A DNA stretch of 64,000 nt, taken from JAGVSR01 sp964458265 (GTDB lineage Bacteria; Pseudomonadota; Alphaproteobacteria; Rhizobiales; Hyphomicrobiaceae). This document shows, piece by piece, positions 35,683 through 42,781 of this stretch (positions are counted from its first letter, which is position 1; each line of letters begins with the position of its first letter). Both the position numbers and the translations under genes were made by a program. The notes beneath the pieces are model-generated. The model was not told the origin of the DNA. It was given only the letters and a program-made list of their open reading frames with translations, and ran no database searches. The DNA lies in contig CAYWIF010000009.1 of NCBI GenBank assembly GCA_964458265.1, positions 1 through 64,000 of the forward strand, written 5' to 3'.

Positions 35683-36549
35683 TCAGTCGACGAGAGCGAT
35701 CTCGGCGAGGCCGGGGGCGCTTACGTCGAAACGGGTCGCTTCCAGGGTGACGGTGCCGGCCATCGTGGGAATTGTGACGCGGTAGGGCGACCAGAGACCT
35801 GCTTCGCGGATCGGGCGGAACGTCACCTCGATGCCGTTGCTTTCGGCTAAGGCGCGCGTATCGCCGGTGTCGCGATAGCCGGCGACCGGCGTGTACTTGA
35901 CGCGGCAGACAAGGCCTTCGACTTCGGCGCTGTCGCGGCCCGACGGCACGACTTCACGGCGGGCGGGAATGAGGGCGATATCGAAGCGCTGTTTGCCGTC
36001 GAAAACCGCCATCTTGCGGCCGCAGGGATCGGCGGCGGGGCGGCTGACGGCAACGATCGCGCTCAACGGGTCGAGAACGGATTTAACGTGCGCCTGTTTC
36101 AAAGGGACGAGATCGGCGGGCTCGATGGTTTCGGGGATCGCGGTCAGTGACGTGACGGCGCCCTTGGTGAAGCCCATTCGAACGGAACCGGACTTCGATG
36201 TGCCTTCATACTGGAAGTCGTAACCGGATGGTTCGAGCGCACCGGCCGACAGTACCCCGGCCGAACGGGTGACGCCCTTCCAGCGGAATGCGCCGAGGAG
36301 GGCTGAAATCTCGACATGCGAACTGGCGGTGTAGGCGCGGCCGGTCGTGCGCTGGTCGATGCGAACCGTACCAATGTCAAAGCCATTGAAATAGATCGCG
36401 TACTTTCCGGCGATCTCGAGCGGGGCTTCCTTTGCCGGGCCAGCTTGTGCGGGCTGGGAGGGGACAAATCCCGCCGGGAGGCCGAGCAGCGCCAGTGAGG
36501 CGAACCCGATGGCGGCCGACCTGGAACCGCGAAAGCGCTGAACTGACAT
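35683..36549 (-). CDS. DUF3108 domain protein, exported
   Basis: The 288-residue precursor has a signal peptide (hydrophobic segment about 13-28, cleavage near AQA). DUF3108 strands follow: YAIYFNGFDIGTVRIDQ, GRAYTASSHVEISALLGAFRWKG, EPSGYDFQYEGTSKSGSVRMGF and DPLSAIVAVSR. The fold resembles an outer-membrane lipid-binding or LolA-like barrel half, but function is unknown. ATG 36549 is preferred over 36570 because signal peptide spacing is better. It is divergent from rpmB and part of a conserved Rhizobiales neighbourhood. Confidence 0.85.
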   Translation of the reverse strand: MSVQRFRGSRSAAIGFASLALLGLPAGFVPSQPAQAGPAKEAPLEIAGKYAIYFNGFDIGTVRIDQRTTGRAYTASSHVEISALLGAFRWKGVTRSAGVLSAGALEPSGYDFQYEGTSKSGSVRMGFTKGAVTSLTAIPETIEPADLVPLKQAHVKSVLDPLSAIVAVSRPAADPCGRKMAVFDGKQRFDIALIPARREVVPSGRDSAEVEGLVCRVKYTPVAGYRDTGDTRALAESNGIEVTFRPIREAGLWSPYRVTIPTMAGTVTLEATRFDVSAPGLAEIALVD

Positions 36550-36720
36550 GGACTCACCACTCACATACAAACGCGGGGCGGGCCCGCTGACACTACGGCA
36601 ACAACTCCCGGGCGAACCCGGCGTTCCGATGGCCTAACTTGGCCGAAAATCGTAAACAATTTGCTGAACGGCGGCCGGAATCGGGACGACCGGGACCTTT
36701 GCGGGTGGGTTAAGGCCCGC

Positions 36721-36749
36721 TTGACGGTCAAACCCGCTCTCAGTATAGA
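36721..36749 (+). promoter_or_regulatory. Sigma-70-type promoter of rpmB
   Basis: TTGACG (36721-36726), a 17-base spacer and TATAGA (36744-36749) match the housekeeping consensus well. Transcription would begin around 36756, about 115 bases before the rpmB start codon, leaving a structured leader. Confidence 0.75.
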
Positions 36750-36759
36750 ACCGCCATCG

Positions 36760-36793
36760 CCCCGCCGGGCCGACCGGCGGGGTCCTTCATTTT
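36760..36793 (+). promoter_or_regulatory. Leader hairpin with T-tract upstream of rpmB (attenuator-like)
   Basis: A 9-bp perfect GC stem (CCCCGCCGG at 36760-36768, CCGGCGGGG at 36774-36782) with a five-base loop is followed by TCCTTCATTTTT. It starts at or right after the predicted transcription start and lies about 80 bases before the rpmB ATG. It could act as a 5' attenuator, as an RNA stability element or as a protein-binding site. Confidence 0.6.
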
Positions 36794-36871
36794 TGGACGG
36801 ATGCCCGCGGCGCGGGCCGGCGCGGCCCGATGGACCGGGACTGGCGCAAAGATCTCAAGGAGAGACGACCC

Positions 36872-37165
36872 ATGACCCGGCGTTGCGAACTGACCGGCAA
36901 GCTGCCGATGAGCGGCCAGCTCCGCAGCCATGCCGAAAATAAAACCAAGCGCGTGTTCCGGCCGAACCTCGTCCACGTCACGCTCATGAGCGAGGCGCTC
37001 GACCGCTCGGTGAAAGTTCGCGTCAGCGCCCATGGCCTGCGTACGGTGGAACACAACGGCGGCCTGGATGCCTTCTTGATGAAGGCGTCCGACGACCAGC
37101 TTTCGCCGCAACTGCAGAAGCTGAAGCGCGATCTCGTCAAGTCGAAGGCCAACGCCGCGGCTTGA
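36872..37165 (+). CDS. rpmB: 50S ribosomal protein L28
   Basis: A 97-residue L28 with the alphaproteobacterial start MTRRCELTGKLPMSGQLRSHAENKTKRVFRPNL. This is about 20 residues longer than E. coli L28 because of the C-terminal helix (SPQLQKLKRDLVKSKANAAA), which is normal in this class. AAGGAGAG lies 10-12 bases before ATG 36872; the frame is open to 36830 without homology. It has its own promoter, leader hairpin and terminator, so it is monocistronic. Confidence 0.97.
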   Translation: MTRRCELTGKLPMSGQLRSHAENKTKRVFRPNLVHVTLMSEALDRSVKVRVSAHGLRTVEHNGGLDAFLMKASDDQLSPQLQKLKRDLVKSKANAAA

Positions 37166-37194
37166 GAGCCAGCGCGGCGGGCGAACTTTTTTGG

Positions 37195-37223
37195 AAGCGC
37201 GGGTCGCGAGGTCCGCGCTTTTT
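37195..37223 (+). terminator. Rho-independent terminator of rpmB
   Basis: AAGCGCGG (37195-37202) pairs with CCGCGCTT (37213-37220) over a 10-base loop and is followed by TTTTT. It is about 30 bases after the rpmB stop. Confidence 0.85.
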
Positions 37224-37247
37224 CGTGGGCAAGGCCGGATCGCCGCG

Positions 37248-38384
37248 TCAGGATCCCGCGCGCGGCGGAAGCGTGAACTGCAAGAGCAGCGTGCGCTGGA
37301 TCGCTCGATTGAAATTGTCGTCGGAGAGGATGGTCAGGACCGTGTCGCCGTTGGGGGCAGTGTGGACGGCGAGGCCTTCCATGTTGTCGATCTCGTCCGA
37401 CATGTCCGCGGTGATCAGGACTTCGCCATCGAGGAGCGCGCCGGGCTTTACATCCGCCGCATCGATCCGGCGCATCCGCATGCGAACGCCCTCGAAAATC
37501 GTGAAGCGGCGTTCCAGCAGGATGAGTGTGCCGTCGGCGAGGGACGCGGCATCGGTCAACGCGAACCCGCCGTGCGAGACGACGTTCATCGGCTTGGGTT
37601 TGCCGGTATTCCAGATCCAGCCTGCGTGGCGGCCGTCGCTCCCGGCATTTTCGGAGAAGGCGACGATGCGATCCTTGTAAGGGCCGCCCTTGAGCACGGT
37701 CATCGCTTCCATGCCGTCGCGAGAATATTTCCGAAGGGCGGCGGGTGGCTCGATGACGTCGATTGGCCGGCCCAATTCGCCGCCTGACAGCGCATACCGG
37801 ACGATGCGGTTGTTCTGTTCGAAGGCGACCAGGGCCTCACCCTTGCGAAGTGTTCCCGCGGCAAGCGCCAGGCCTTCCGCATCGCGGTCCCGATCGCGCC
37901 TGAGTGGGCGTCCGTCGCGGGCCAAGATGGAACCGAGCGAAGCGGCGGCGAGACCCGTCGGGCGGGTGCCGTCATAGTCCAACCGGGCCTTCAACCAGCC
38001 GCCGGCGTCGGACACGGCCAGGAGATCGCGTCCGTCGGGTGAGAGAAGGAGACCGGAGTAGCCGCCGAATTTTTCGGTCCCGGCGGAGAGCACCAGACCA
38101 CCGCGCCAGATCAGTTGACCGTGCTGCCCGGCATTGCCCGCTTTCGAGAAACTGGTGATCGGCCGCGCGGCGACGGCCACGGCAACCGGCTTTGTAAGGC
38201 CGAGCGACGGTTTCAATCGTGCCGCGACCGCGATCGTGCCGGAGATGGCGATGACACCCGCGCCAAGGAGGGCGACGGCGATGCGCGAGCGATCCGGCTG
38301 CAATATCCGCGCGAACGGGTTGGCCCCTATGCCCGTCAGTGACCTTACCAAGTCGCGCCTCAATTTCCTGCGTTCGCCGCGCAC
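37248..38384 (-). CDS. Esterase-like activity of phytase family protein, membrane-anchored or exported
   Basis: The GTG-started 378-residue protein has a basic N-terminus and a single hydrophobic segment at about 34-55 (RIAVALLGAGVIAISGTIAVAA), acting as a signal anchor. The rest is a beta-propeller-like domain of the phytase-like esterase family: FGGYSGLLLSPDGRDLLAVSDAGGWL, RDAEGLALAAG, VAFEQNNRIVRY, and DEIDNMEGLAVH near the end. The acidic DAEG and NMEG pairs resemble calcium or metal sites of the family. The substrate is unknown. The gene lies between rpmB and an XRE regulator. Confidence 0.8.
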   Translation of the reverse strand: MRGERRKLRRDLVRSLTGIGANPFARILQPDRSRIAVALLGAGVIAISGTIAVAARLKPSLGLTKPVAVAVAARPITSFSKAGNAGQHGQLIWRGGLVLSAGTEKFGGYSGLLLSPDGRDLLAVSDAGGWLKARLDYDGTRPTGLAAASLGSILARDGRPLRRDRDRDAEGLALAAGTLRKGEALVAFEQNNRIVRYALSGGELGRPIDVIEPPAALRKYSRDGMEAMTVLKGGPYKDRIVAFSENAGSDGRHAGWIWNTGKPKPMNVVSHGGFALTDAASLADGTLILLERRFTIFEGVRMRMRRIDAADVKPGALLDGEVLITADMSDEIDNMEGLAVHTAPNGDTVLTILSDDNFNRAIQRTLLLQFTLPPRAGS

Positions 38385-38394
38385 GCTTCGCCGG

Positions 38395-39153
38395 CTAAAG
38401 AGCCATTAACACGGCAAACGATTCATCGAGCGTGCGGCGAAGAAGCGTACGGTAACGGGCGTAGTCCGGCTGACCTTGGGAAATCCGGCCGAATGTTGCT
38501 TTCGAGAGCGCATCGAGGGGCGTCAGCGCGATCGGCGCGGCGACGGGGGTTAACTGCGATCCACGGCCCGAGAGCAGTGTCGCCAGCAGCCCGTGCATGT
38601 TGCCCTGGCTTGCCGGGCGGGAAAGGATGGCAAGGCGCTGCTGACCGTGGCGATTGGTGACGAGATAAATGTGGCCGGTCTGGTTGGGCATGGCGACGTG
38701 GCCATGCTGGGTGAAGGCGCCGTCGACGCGCTCGCTTTCGCGGAAGGTGAGACAGGCTTGCGCGTCGTCCCAACGAATGTCGGTGCGGTAGGCGGAGATG
38801 GCGGAGCGTTCGCCGAACGATGGGATCAGCGTCAGGTAGGCGCCTTCGAGCCACGCTACTTGCGCGCGGGCATAGTTGCCCAGGTCGTCGGGTGCGACGA
38901 GCGGCCGGTCGCCCATGCGCCGTGCGCCATTGATGCGCGCGGGCCGCAGCGTGACACCCAACGCTTCCTCAAGCCGGACGAGCGTGGCGAGCGTGAACGT
39001 GCGGCGGCCGGACAAAACCTTTTCGAGAGTCGAGACGCTGATGCGTGCATCGTCGGCGAGCCGCTGTCGCGAGATGCGACGCCGCGCGAGTTCTTCACGA
39101 ACGCGGGCAATGACGCTCTCGATATCTTCGTTGGACAGGTGGCGTTCGGGCAT
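38395..39153 (-). CDS. XRE-type HTH transcriptional regulator
   Basis: From ATG 39153 (a TTG at 39174 would add seven residues) the protein has 252 residues. An N-terminal helix-turn-helix at about 10-65 (ARRRISRQRLADDARISVSTLEKVLSG RRTF, then LEEALGVTLR) matches the Cro/C1 family. Residues 95-200 form a larger, mostly beta ligand-type domain (AYLTLIPSFGERSAISAYRTDIRWDD; TGHIYLVTNRHGQQRL). The ligand and targets are unknown. It ends ten bases from the start of the phytase-like gene and could share its transcript. Confidence 0.85.
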   Translation of the reverse strand: MPERHLSNEDIESVIARVREELARRRISRQRLADDARISVSTLEKVLSGRRTFTLATLVRLEEALGVTLRPARINGARRMGDRPLVAPDDLGNYARAQVAWLEGAYLTLIPSFGERSAISAYRTDIRWDDAQACLTFRESERVDGAFTQHGHVAMPNQTGHIYLVTNRHGQQRLAILSRPASQGNMHGLLATLLSGRGSQLTPVAAPIALTPLDALSKATFGRISQGQPDYARYRTLLRRTLDESFAVLMAL

Positions 39154-39359
39154 CGACGCAACGCTCGGTGACAAGGGTTCGGGCTACGCATGAGGTTTCG
39201 TTAGAGCCCACATATCCGCACACAACGGGGCAGGATCAGGGCAACGGCAGGTGAACGAGGCGTTCAGAGCCGGTTCATTGGCGGCGTGACTTAATCGCTA
39301 CCAGTCCGGCCGGGGAGGCTATCAGCCAAGGAACGGACATCGATCGAGGAGATCAAACC

Positions 39360-39647
39360 ATGAAGCGACTTATGACCGCCGCCGTAATCGCGAGCGGACT
39401 TATGATGGCCGCCGGAACCGCACCGGCTTTCGCCGATCCCGGCTACAGCCGCGACGGCGTGCATCGCGACGGCGGTTACAGAGATGGCGGGCACCGTGGC
39501 GAATACGAAGGCGCCGGCAATCGCCATGGCCATAACCGGCACTGGCGTCCGCGCCACTGCTTCTGGGACCGCGTCTGCTGGCGGACAGGCTGGGGCGAAC
39601 GGCGCTGCAAGATGGAACGCGTGTGCCGTCCGCGCTGGCACCGCTGA
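39360..39647 (+). CDS. Small secreted Arg/His/Cys-rich protein
   Basis: A 95-residue precursor with a clear signal peptide (MKRLMTAAVIASGLMMAAGT, cleavage after AFA near residue 25) and a GAGGAGAT ribosome-binding site. The mature part is Gly/Asp/Arg/His-rich with DGGYRDGGHR-like repeats, then a tryptophan and four-cysteine C-terminal module (HCFWDRVCW, GERRCKMERVCRPRWHR). The spacing could form two disulfides in the periplasm or bind metal. No function is known. A strong terminator follows at once. Confidence 0.75.
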   Translation: MKRLMTAAVIASGLMMAAGTAPAFADPGYSRDGVHRDGGYRDGGHRGEYEGAGNRHGHNRHWRPRHCFWDRVCWRTGWGERRCKMERVCRPRWHR

Positions 39648-39668
39648 CATCCGACTTCGCATGACTTG

Positions 39669-39703
39669 AGATCTGGTTCCCGTGACGGGAACCAGATCTT
39701 TTT
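39669..39703 (+). terminator. Rho-independent terminator of the small secreted protein gene
   Basis: AGATCTGGTTCCC (39669-39681) pairs perfectly with GGGAACCAGATCT (39687-39699) over a five-base loop and is followed by TTTTT. The stop codon lies about 22 bases upstream. Confidence 0.93.
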
Positions 39704-39865
39704 GATTGCGCCTTCCGACTCCCCTTCGGGGAGCCGGCCGGAAGGCGGATGTTTCTTTGATTGCGCCTTCCGACAGCAATTCGTGACCAACACTCGGCAG
39801 GCCGGTGTTGGGTTGCGGGGAGCCGGCACGCTGCGCAGGCGCCTGCGCTGCGAGCCGGAAGGCGC
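39701..39865. repeat. Palindrome-rich intergenic repeat block before bolA
   Basis: A 19-base sequence (TTTGATTGCGCCTTCCGAC) occurs exactly twice, at 39701-39719 and 39756-39774. Each copy is followed by an inverted partner CGGAAGGCG (39739-39747 and 39856-39865 with one more base). Inside are further dyads: CTCCCC/GGGGAG around 39719-39732, CCAACAC/GTGTTGG at 39787-39793 and 39805-39811, and a 16-base perfect palindrome GCGCAGGCGCCTGCGC at 39833-39848. It looks like a tandem pair of REP/MITE-like units. It lies between the converging secreted-protein and bolA genes. Confidence 0.7.
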
Positions 39866-39874
39866 GATACGGCG

Positions 39875-40147
39875 TCAGTATTTTTCGCCGGGGGCGAACG
39901 TTGACAACGCCAGGGCGTGAACGCCGCCGGCCAACTCCTGCGCAATGAGTTGATTGACCATACGGTGCCGCGCGACGCGCGACTGCCCAACAAATTGCTC
40001 CGACACCACGAGCACGCGAAAGTGGCTCTCACCCGTGCCGGGAGACGAGCGGTGGCCAGCATGCATTTCGCTTTCGTTGATGACATCGAGCCGGACGGGC
40101 TGCAGACCGATCATCAACTTTTCCCGAATTGCTTTCTCCAGTGACAT
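39875..40147 (-). CDS. bolA: BolA family protein
   Basis: A 90-residue protein starting MSLEKAIREKLMIGLQPVRLDVINESEMHAGH, with the BolA signature continued by ESHFRVLVVSEQFVGQSRVARHRMV and the invariant histidine in GGVHALALS that helps bind a [2Fe-2S] cluster with monothiol glutaredoxin. BolA proteins act in iron-sulfur trafficking and regulation. It diverges from the J-domain gene, the conserved Rhizobiales arrangement. Confidence 0.92.
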   Translation of the reverse strand: MSLEKAIREKLMIGLQPVRLDVINESEMHAGHRSSPGTGESHFRVLVVSEQFVGQSRVARHRMVNQLIAQELAGGVHALALSTFAPGEKY

Positions 40148-40302
40148 GACCTGTTCCGATGCTTGCCCACGATGCGGCCTGCGCGCTGCGAGCGTTAAAG
40201 AAATTCAACTTTGGAATTCCGCTTAGGACGCGACGCGACGTGCCCCATTGTGATAATGTGCCCGGCTCGTTTCGGCCAGACGTACCCAGCAGCCTTTTAC
40301 TC

Positions 40303-40965
40303 ATGAAGCTCAACTCAAAATACTTTGACAGCATCCGCGTCGGCGAGAAGCGCGCCAAGGACGAGAAGTCGCGCACCGGCGGGCCGCGCTGTCAGTGGAA
40401 GGGCTGCGACCAGCCGGCGACGCATCGTGCGCCGAAAGGACGCGGGCGCGATGGCGAATACTTCGGGTTCTGCGTCGACCACGTGCGCGAATACAACGCC
40501 ACGTACAACTACTTCGACGGCATGTCGGACAGGGAAGTCGCCGATTTCCAGAAAGACGCTCTGACCGGCCACCGCCCGACGTGGAAAATGGCGGCCAACT
40601 CGGCCGCTCCAGGTGTGCGCGAACGCCGGTCCCGGGCGGACCGCGATGCGGCGGAAACGGCCGAAGCGGCCGCCGAAGCAGAAAGTTCTCCACCAAGCGA
40701 TCCGGGGGCGTTTTTTGCCTGGAGGGCGCGGCAGTCGCGGTCGGCGCCAGTCGAAAACCGCCGTCAACTGAGGCCGTTGGAGAAGAAAGCGCTGACGGCG
40801 CTCGGCTTGAAACAAGGCGCTTCGAAAGACGAGATCAAGGCGCGCTTCAAGGAACTCGTTAAGCTTCATCACCCGGATGCGAACGGGGGGGACACCCGGT
40901 CGGAGGAGAAGTTGCGTGAGATCATTCAAGCCTATAATTATTTGAAGCAGGCTGGTCTCGTTTGA
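40303..40965 (+). CDS. J-domain (DnaJ-like) protein with N-terminal Cys/His motif
   Basis: From ATG 40303 the protein has 220 residues. The J domain is C-terminal (about 158-217; LEKKALTALGLKQGASKDEIKARFKELVKLHHPD, HPD at 190-192), so this is a class III J protein that recruits Hsp70. The N-terminal 100 residues contain Cys30, Cys35 and a Cys57-x2-His60 pair (PRCQWKGCDQPATH; FGFCVDHVREYN), a possible zinc knuckle. This architecture is conserved upstream of cobS in Rhizobiales. The client is unknown. Confidence 0.88.
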   Translation: MKLNSKYFDSIRVGEKRAKDEKSRTGGPRCQWKGCDQPATHRAPKGRGRDGEYFGFCVDHVREYNATYNYFDGMSDREVADFQKDALTGHRPTWKMAANSAAPGVRERRSRADRDAAETAEAAAEAESSPPSDPGAFFAWRARQSRSAPVENRRQLRPLEKKALTALGLKQGASKDEIKARFKELVKLHHPDANGGDTRSEEKLREIIQAYNYLKQAGLV

Positions 40966-41101
40966 CGGCGGTCAACGTACCCTGACGGGTCACCGCTGAG
41001 GGATTAAACTCCAAAACCCGCGCAGCGGCTCTACCGGCTCCCTGTTTGCGGCTTCGCGTGCGATGCGCGTACCCGCCACTTCACCTTGCGAAGGACGTTC
41101 C

Positions 41102-42106
41102 ATGCGCGCGCCCACCCCTTCCGCTGCGACCAAAGATGCCGCCGGTCTGCCCGATTTGAAACTGTCGGTGCGGCAGGTTTTCGGCATTGAAACCGACATG
41201 GACGTTCCGGCTTATTCGAAAGCCGACGAGCACGTGCCGGACATCGATCCAGATTACCTGTTCAACCGCGACGTGACGCTCGCCATTCTCGCTGGCTTCA
41301 AACACAATCGGCGGGTGATGGTGCAGGGGTACCACGGCACGGGCAAGTCAACGCACATCGAGCAGATCGCGGCGCGGCTCAACTGGCCATGCATCCGCGT
41401 CAACCTCGACAGCCATGTGAGCCGTATCGATCTCATCGGCAAGGATGCGATCGTGTTGAAGGACGGCAAGCAGGTGACCGAATTCCGCGAGGGTATTCTG
41501 CCCTACTGCCTGCGCTCGAACACGGCCCTGGTGTTCGACGAGTACGACGCGGGACGGCCGGACGTGATGTTCGTGATCCAGCGCGTGCTCGAAGTGTCGG
41601 GCAAGCTGACGCTGCTCGACCAATCGAAGGTCATCAAGCCGCATCCGGCCTTCCGGCTGTTCGCAACGACCAATACGATCGGTCTTGGCGACACGTCGGG
41701 GCTCTATCACGGCACGCAACAAATCAATCAGGGCCAGATGGACCGCTGGTCGATCGTGACGACGCTCAATTACCTGCCGCACGACGACGAGGTGAAAATA
41801 ATCCTCGCGAAAGTGAAGTCGTTCACAAAAAGCGACGCCAAGCGCAAGCAAGTGGGCGCCATGGTGCGCGTGGCGGACCTCACGCGATCGGCGTTCATCA
41901 ACGGAGATCTGTCGACGGTGATGAGTCCGCGCACGGTGATCACGTGGGCAGAGAATGCGGATATTTTCGGCGATGTCGGTTTTGCATTCCGTGTCACCTT
42001 CCTCAACAAATGCGACGAACTGGAACGCCCCCTCGTGGCAGAGTTCTACCAGCGTGCATTCGGTGAGGAGTTGCCTGAGAGTGCCGCCAACGTCGCGCTG
42101 AGCTGA
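41102..42106 (+). CDS. cobS: Aerobic cobaltochelatase subunit CobS
   Basis: CobS is the AAA+ motor that, with CobT and CobN, inserts cobalt into hydrogenobyrinate a,c-diamide in aerobic B12 synthesis. The 334-residue protein begins MRAPTPSAATKDAAGLPDL with GAAGGA upstream. Walker A is GYHGTGKST (76-84), Walker B is around LVFDEYDAGRPDV, and the sensor region RLFATTNTIGLGDTSGLYHGT matches CobS. ATG 41063 is an alternative start. An unknown gene separates it from cobT. Confidence 0.95.
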   Translation: MRAPTPSAATKDAAGLPDLKLSVRQVFGIETDMDVPAYSKADEHVPDIDPDYLFNRDVTLAILAGFKHNRRVMVQGYHGTGKSTHIEQIAARLNWPCIRVNLDSHVSRIDLIGKDAIVLKDGKQVTEFREGILPYCLRSNTALVFDEYDAGRPDVMFVIQRVLEVSGKLTLLDQSKVIKPHPAFRLFATTNTIGLGDTSGLYHGTQQINQGQMDRWSIVTTLNYLPHDDEVKIILAKVKSFTKSDAKRKQVGAMVRVADLTRSAFINGDLSTVMSPRTVITWAENADIFGDVGFAFRVTFLNKCDELERPLVAEFYQRAFGEELPESAANVALS

Positions 42107-42118
42107 TCGCGGGGTGCG

Positions 42119-42781
42119 ATGACATCTCAGCGCAACGATCCACCGCGTTACGGGGAGTGGCTGGCGTACATTTTTGGCCGTACGACGGAAGAGAGCGATC
42201 CGTTCCAGATGGACTGGATTTTCCGCGCGGCGGCGGGAGACATCGCGGACCTCGTGCAGCACACGTTCGAAAACAGCGGCCGGGATCTCACCGAATATTC
42301 GGACCGGCAGGTTTCGATTGGACTTCAGGCGCTGTTGTTCTGCAATTTTGCGGATTTTGCCCACACGGTCGCTGGCGCCGACGTCAGCGAAGCGCAAAAG
42401 ATCGCGGTGTTACGTTCAATGGAGCCGCTATATCGTGACTGCCTAGCCGTGCGCAGCCCTGCGGTTTTGGGTCATCGCAGTGAAACCGACGGCAATCCGC
42501 TGGAATTCCTGACGTACATGCTCTGGGACGTCTCACCTTTCGACGTGATGGCCGCCAGTACGGCCGGCATGAGCGACGCTCTCGTCCAGACTTTGGACGC
42601 AACGTTACGGCTGCCCAACCCCGCCTGTGTCGAAAGTGCGCTGCATGGGCTTGGTCATCTGCCCAAGGCGTTCCGTCAGCGCGGCACGGCCGTGATCGAT
42701 GGCTGGCTGGCGGAAAAGCCGGATCTTCGGCCCGAACTTTTGAATTATGCCCGCGCGGCACGAACGGGATGCATCCAGTGA
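42119..42781 (+). CDS. Protein of unknown function between cobS and cobT
   Basis: A 220-residue soluble protein starting MTSQRNDPPRYGEWLAYIFG. It starts 12 bases after the cobS stop and overlaps the cobT start by 13 bases, so it is co-transcribed and probably translationally coupled. It has no signal peptide or membrane helix; long helical stretches (for example VSIGLQALLFCNFADFAHTV and DVMAASTAGMSDALVQTLDATL) dominate, and HEAT-like helical pairs are possible in the last 90 residues. I recognise no family. The context suggests a link to the chelatase or only to shared expression. Confidence 0.7.
   Translation: MTSQRNDPPRYGEWLAYIFGRTTEESDPFQMDWIFRAAAGDIADLVQHTFENSGRDLTEYSDRQVSIGLQALLFCNFADFAHTVAGADVSEAQKIAVLRSMEPLYRDCLAVRSPAVLGHRSETDGNPLEFLTYMLWDVSPFDVMAASTAGMSDALVQTLDATLRLPNPACVESALHGLGHLPKAFRQRGTAVIDGWLAEKPDLRPELLNYARAARTGCIQ

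Noticed and set aside
40966..41101. Possible cobalamin riboswitch before cobS
   Set aside because: Only about 136 bases are available and no B12-box-like sequence or extended structure was seen.
41348..42397. 349-residue open frame on the minus strand opposite cobS
   Set aside because: Composition is typical of antisense reading of a high-GC gene (His/Arg-rich), it spans two well supported genes, and no motif is present.
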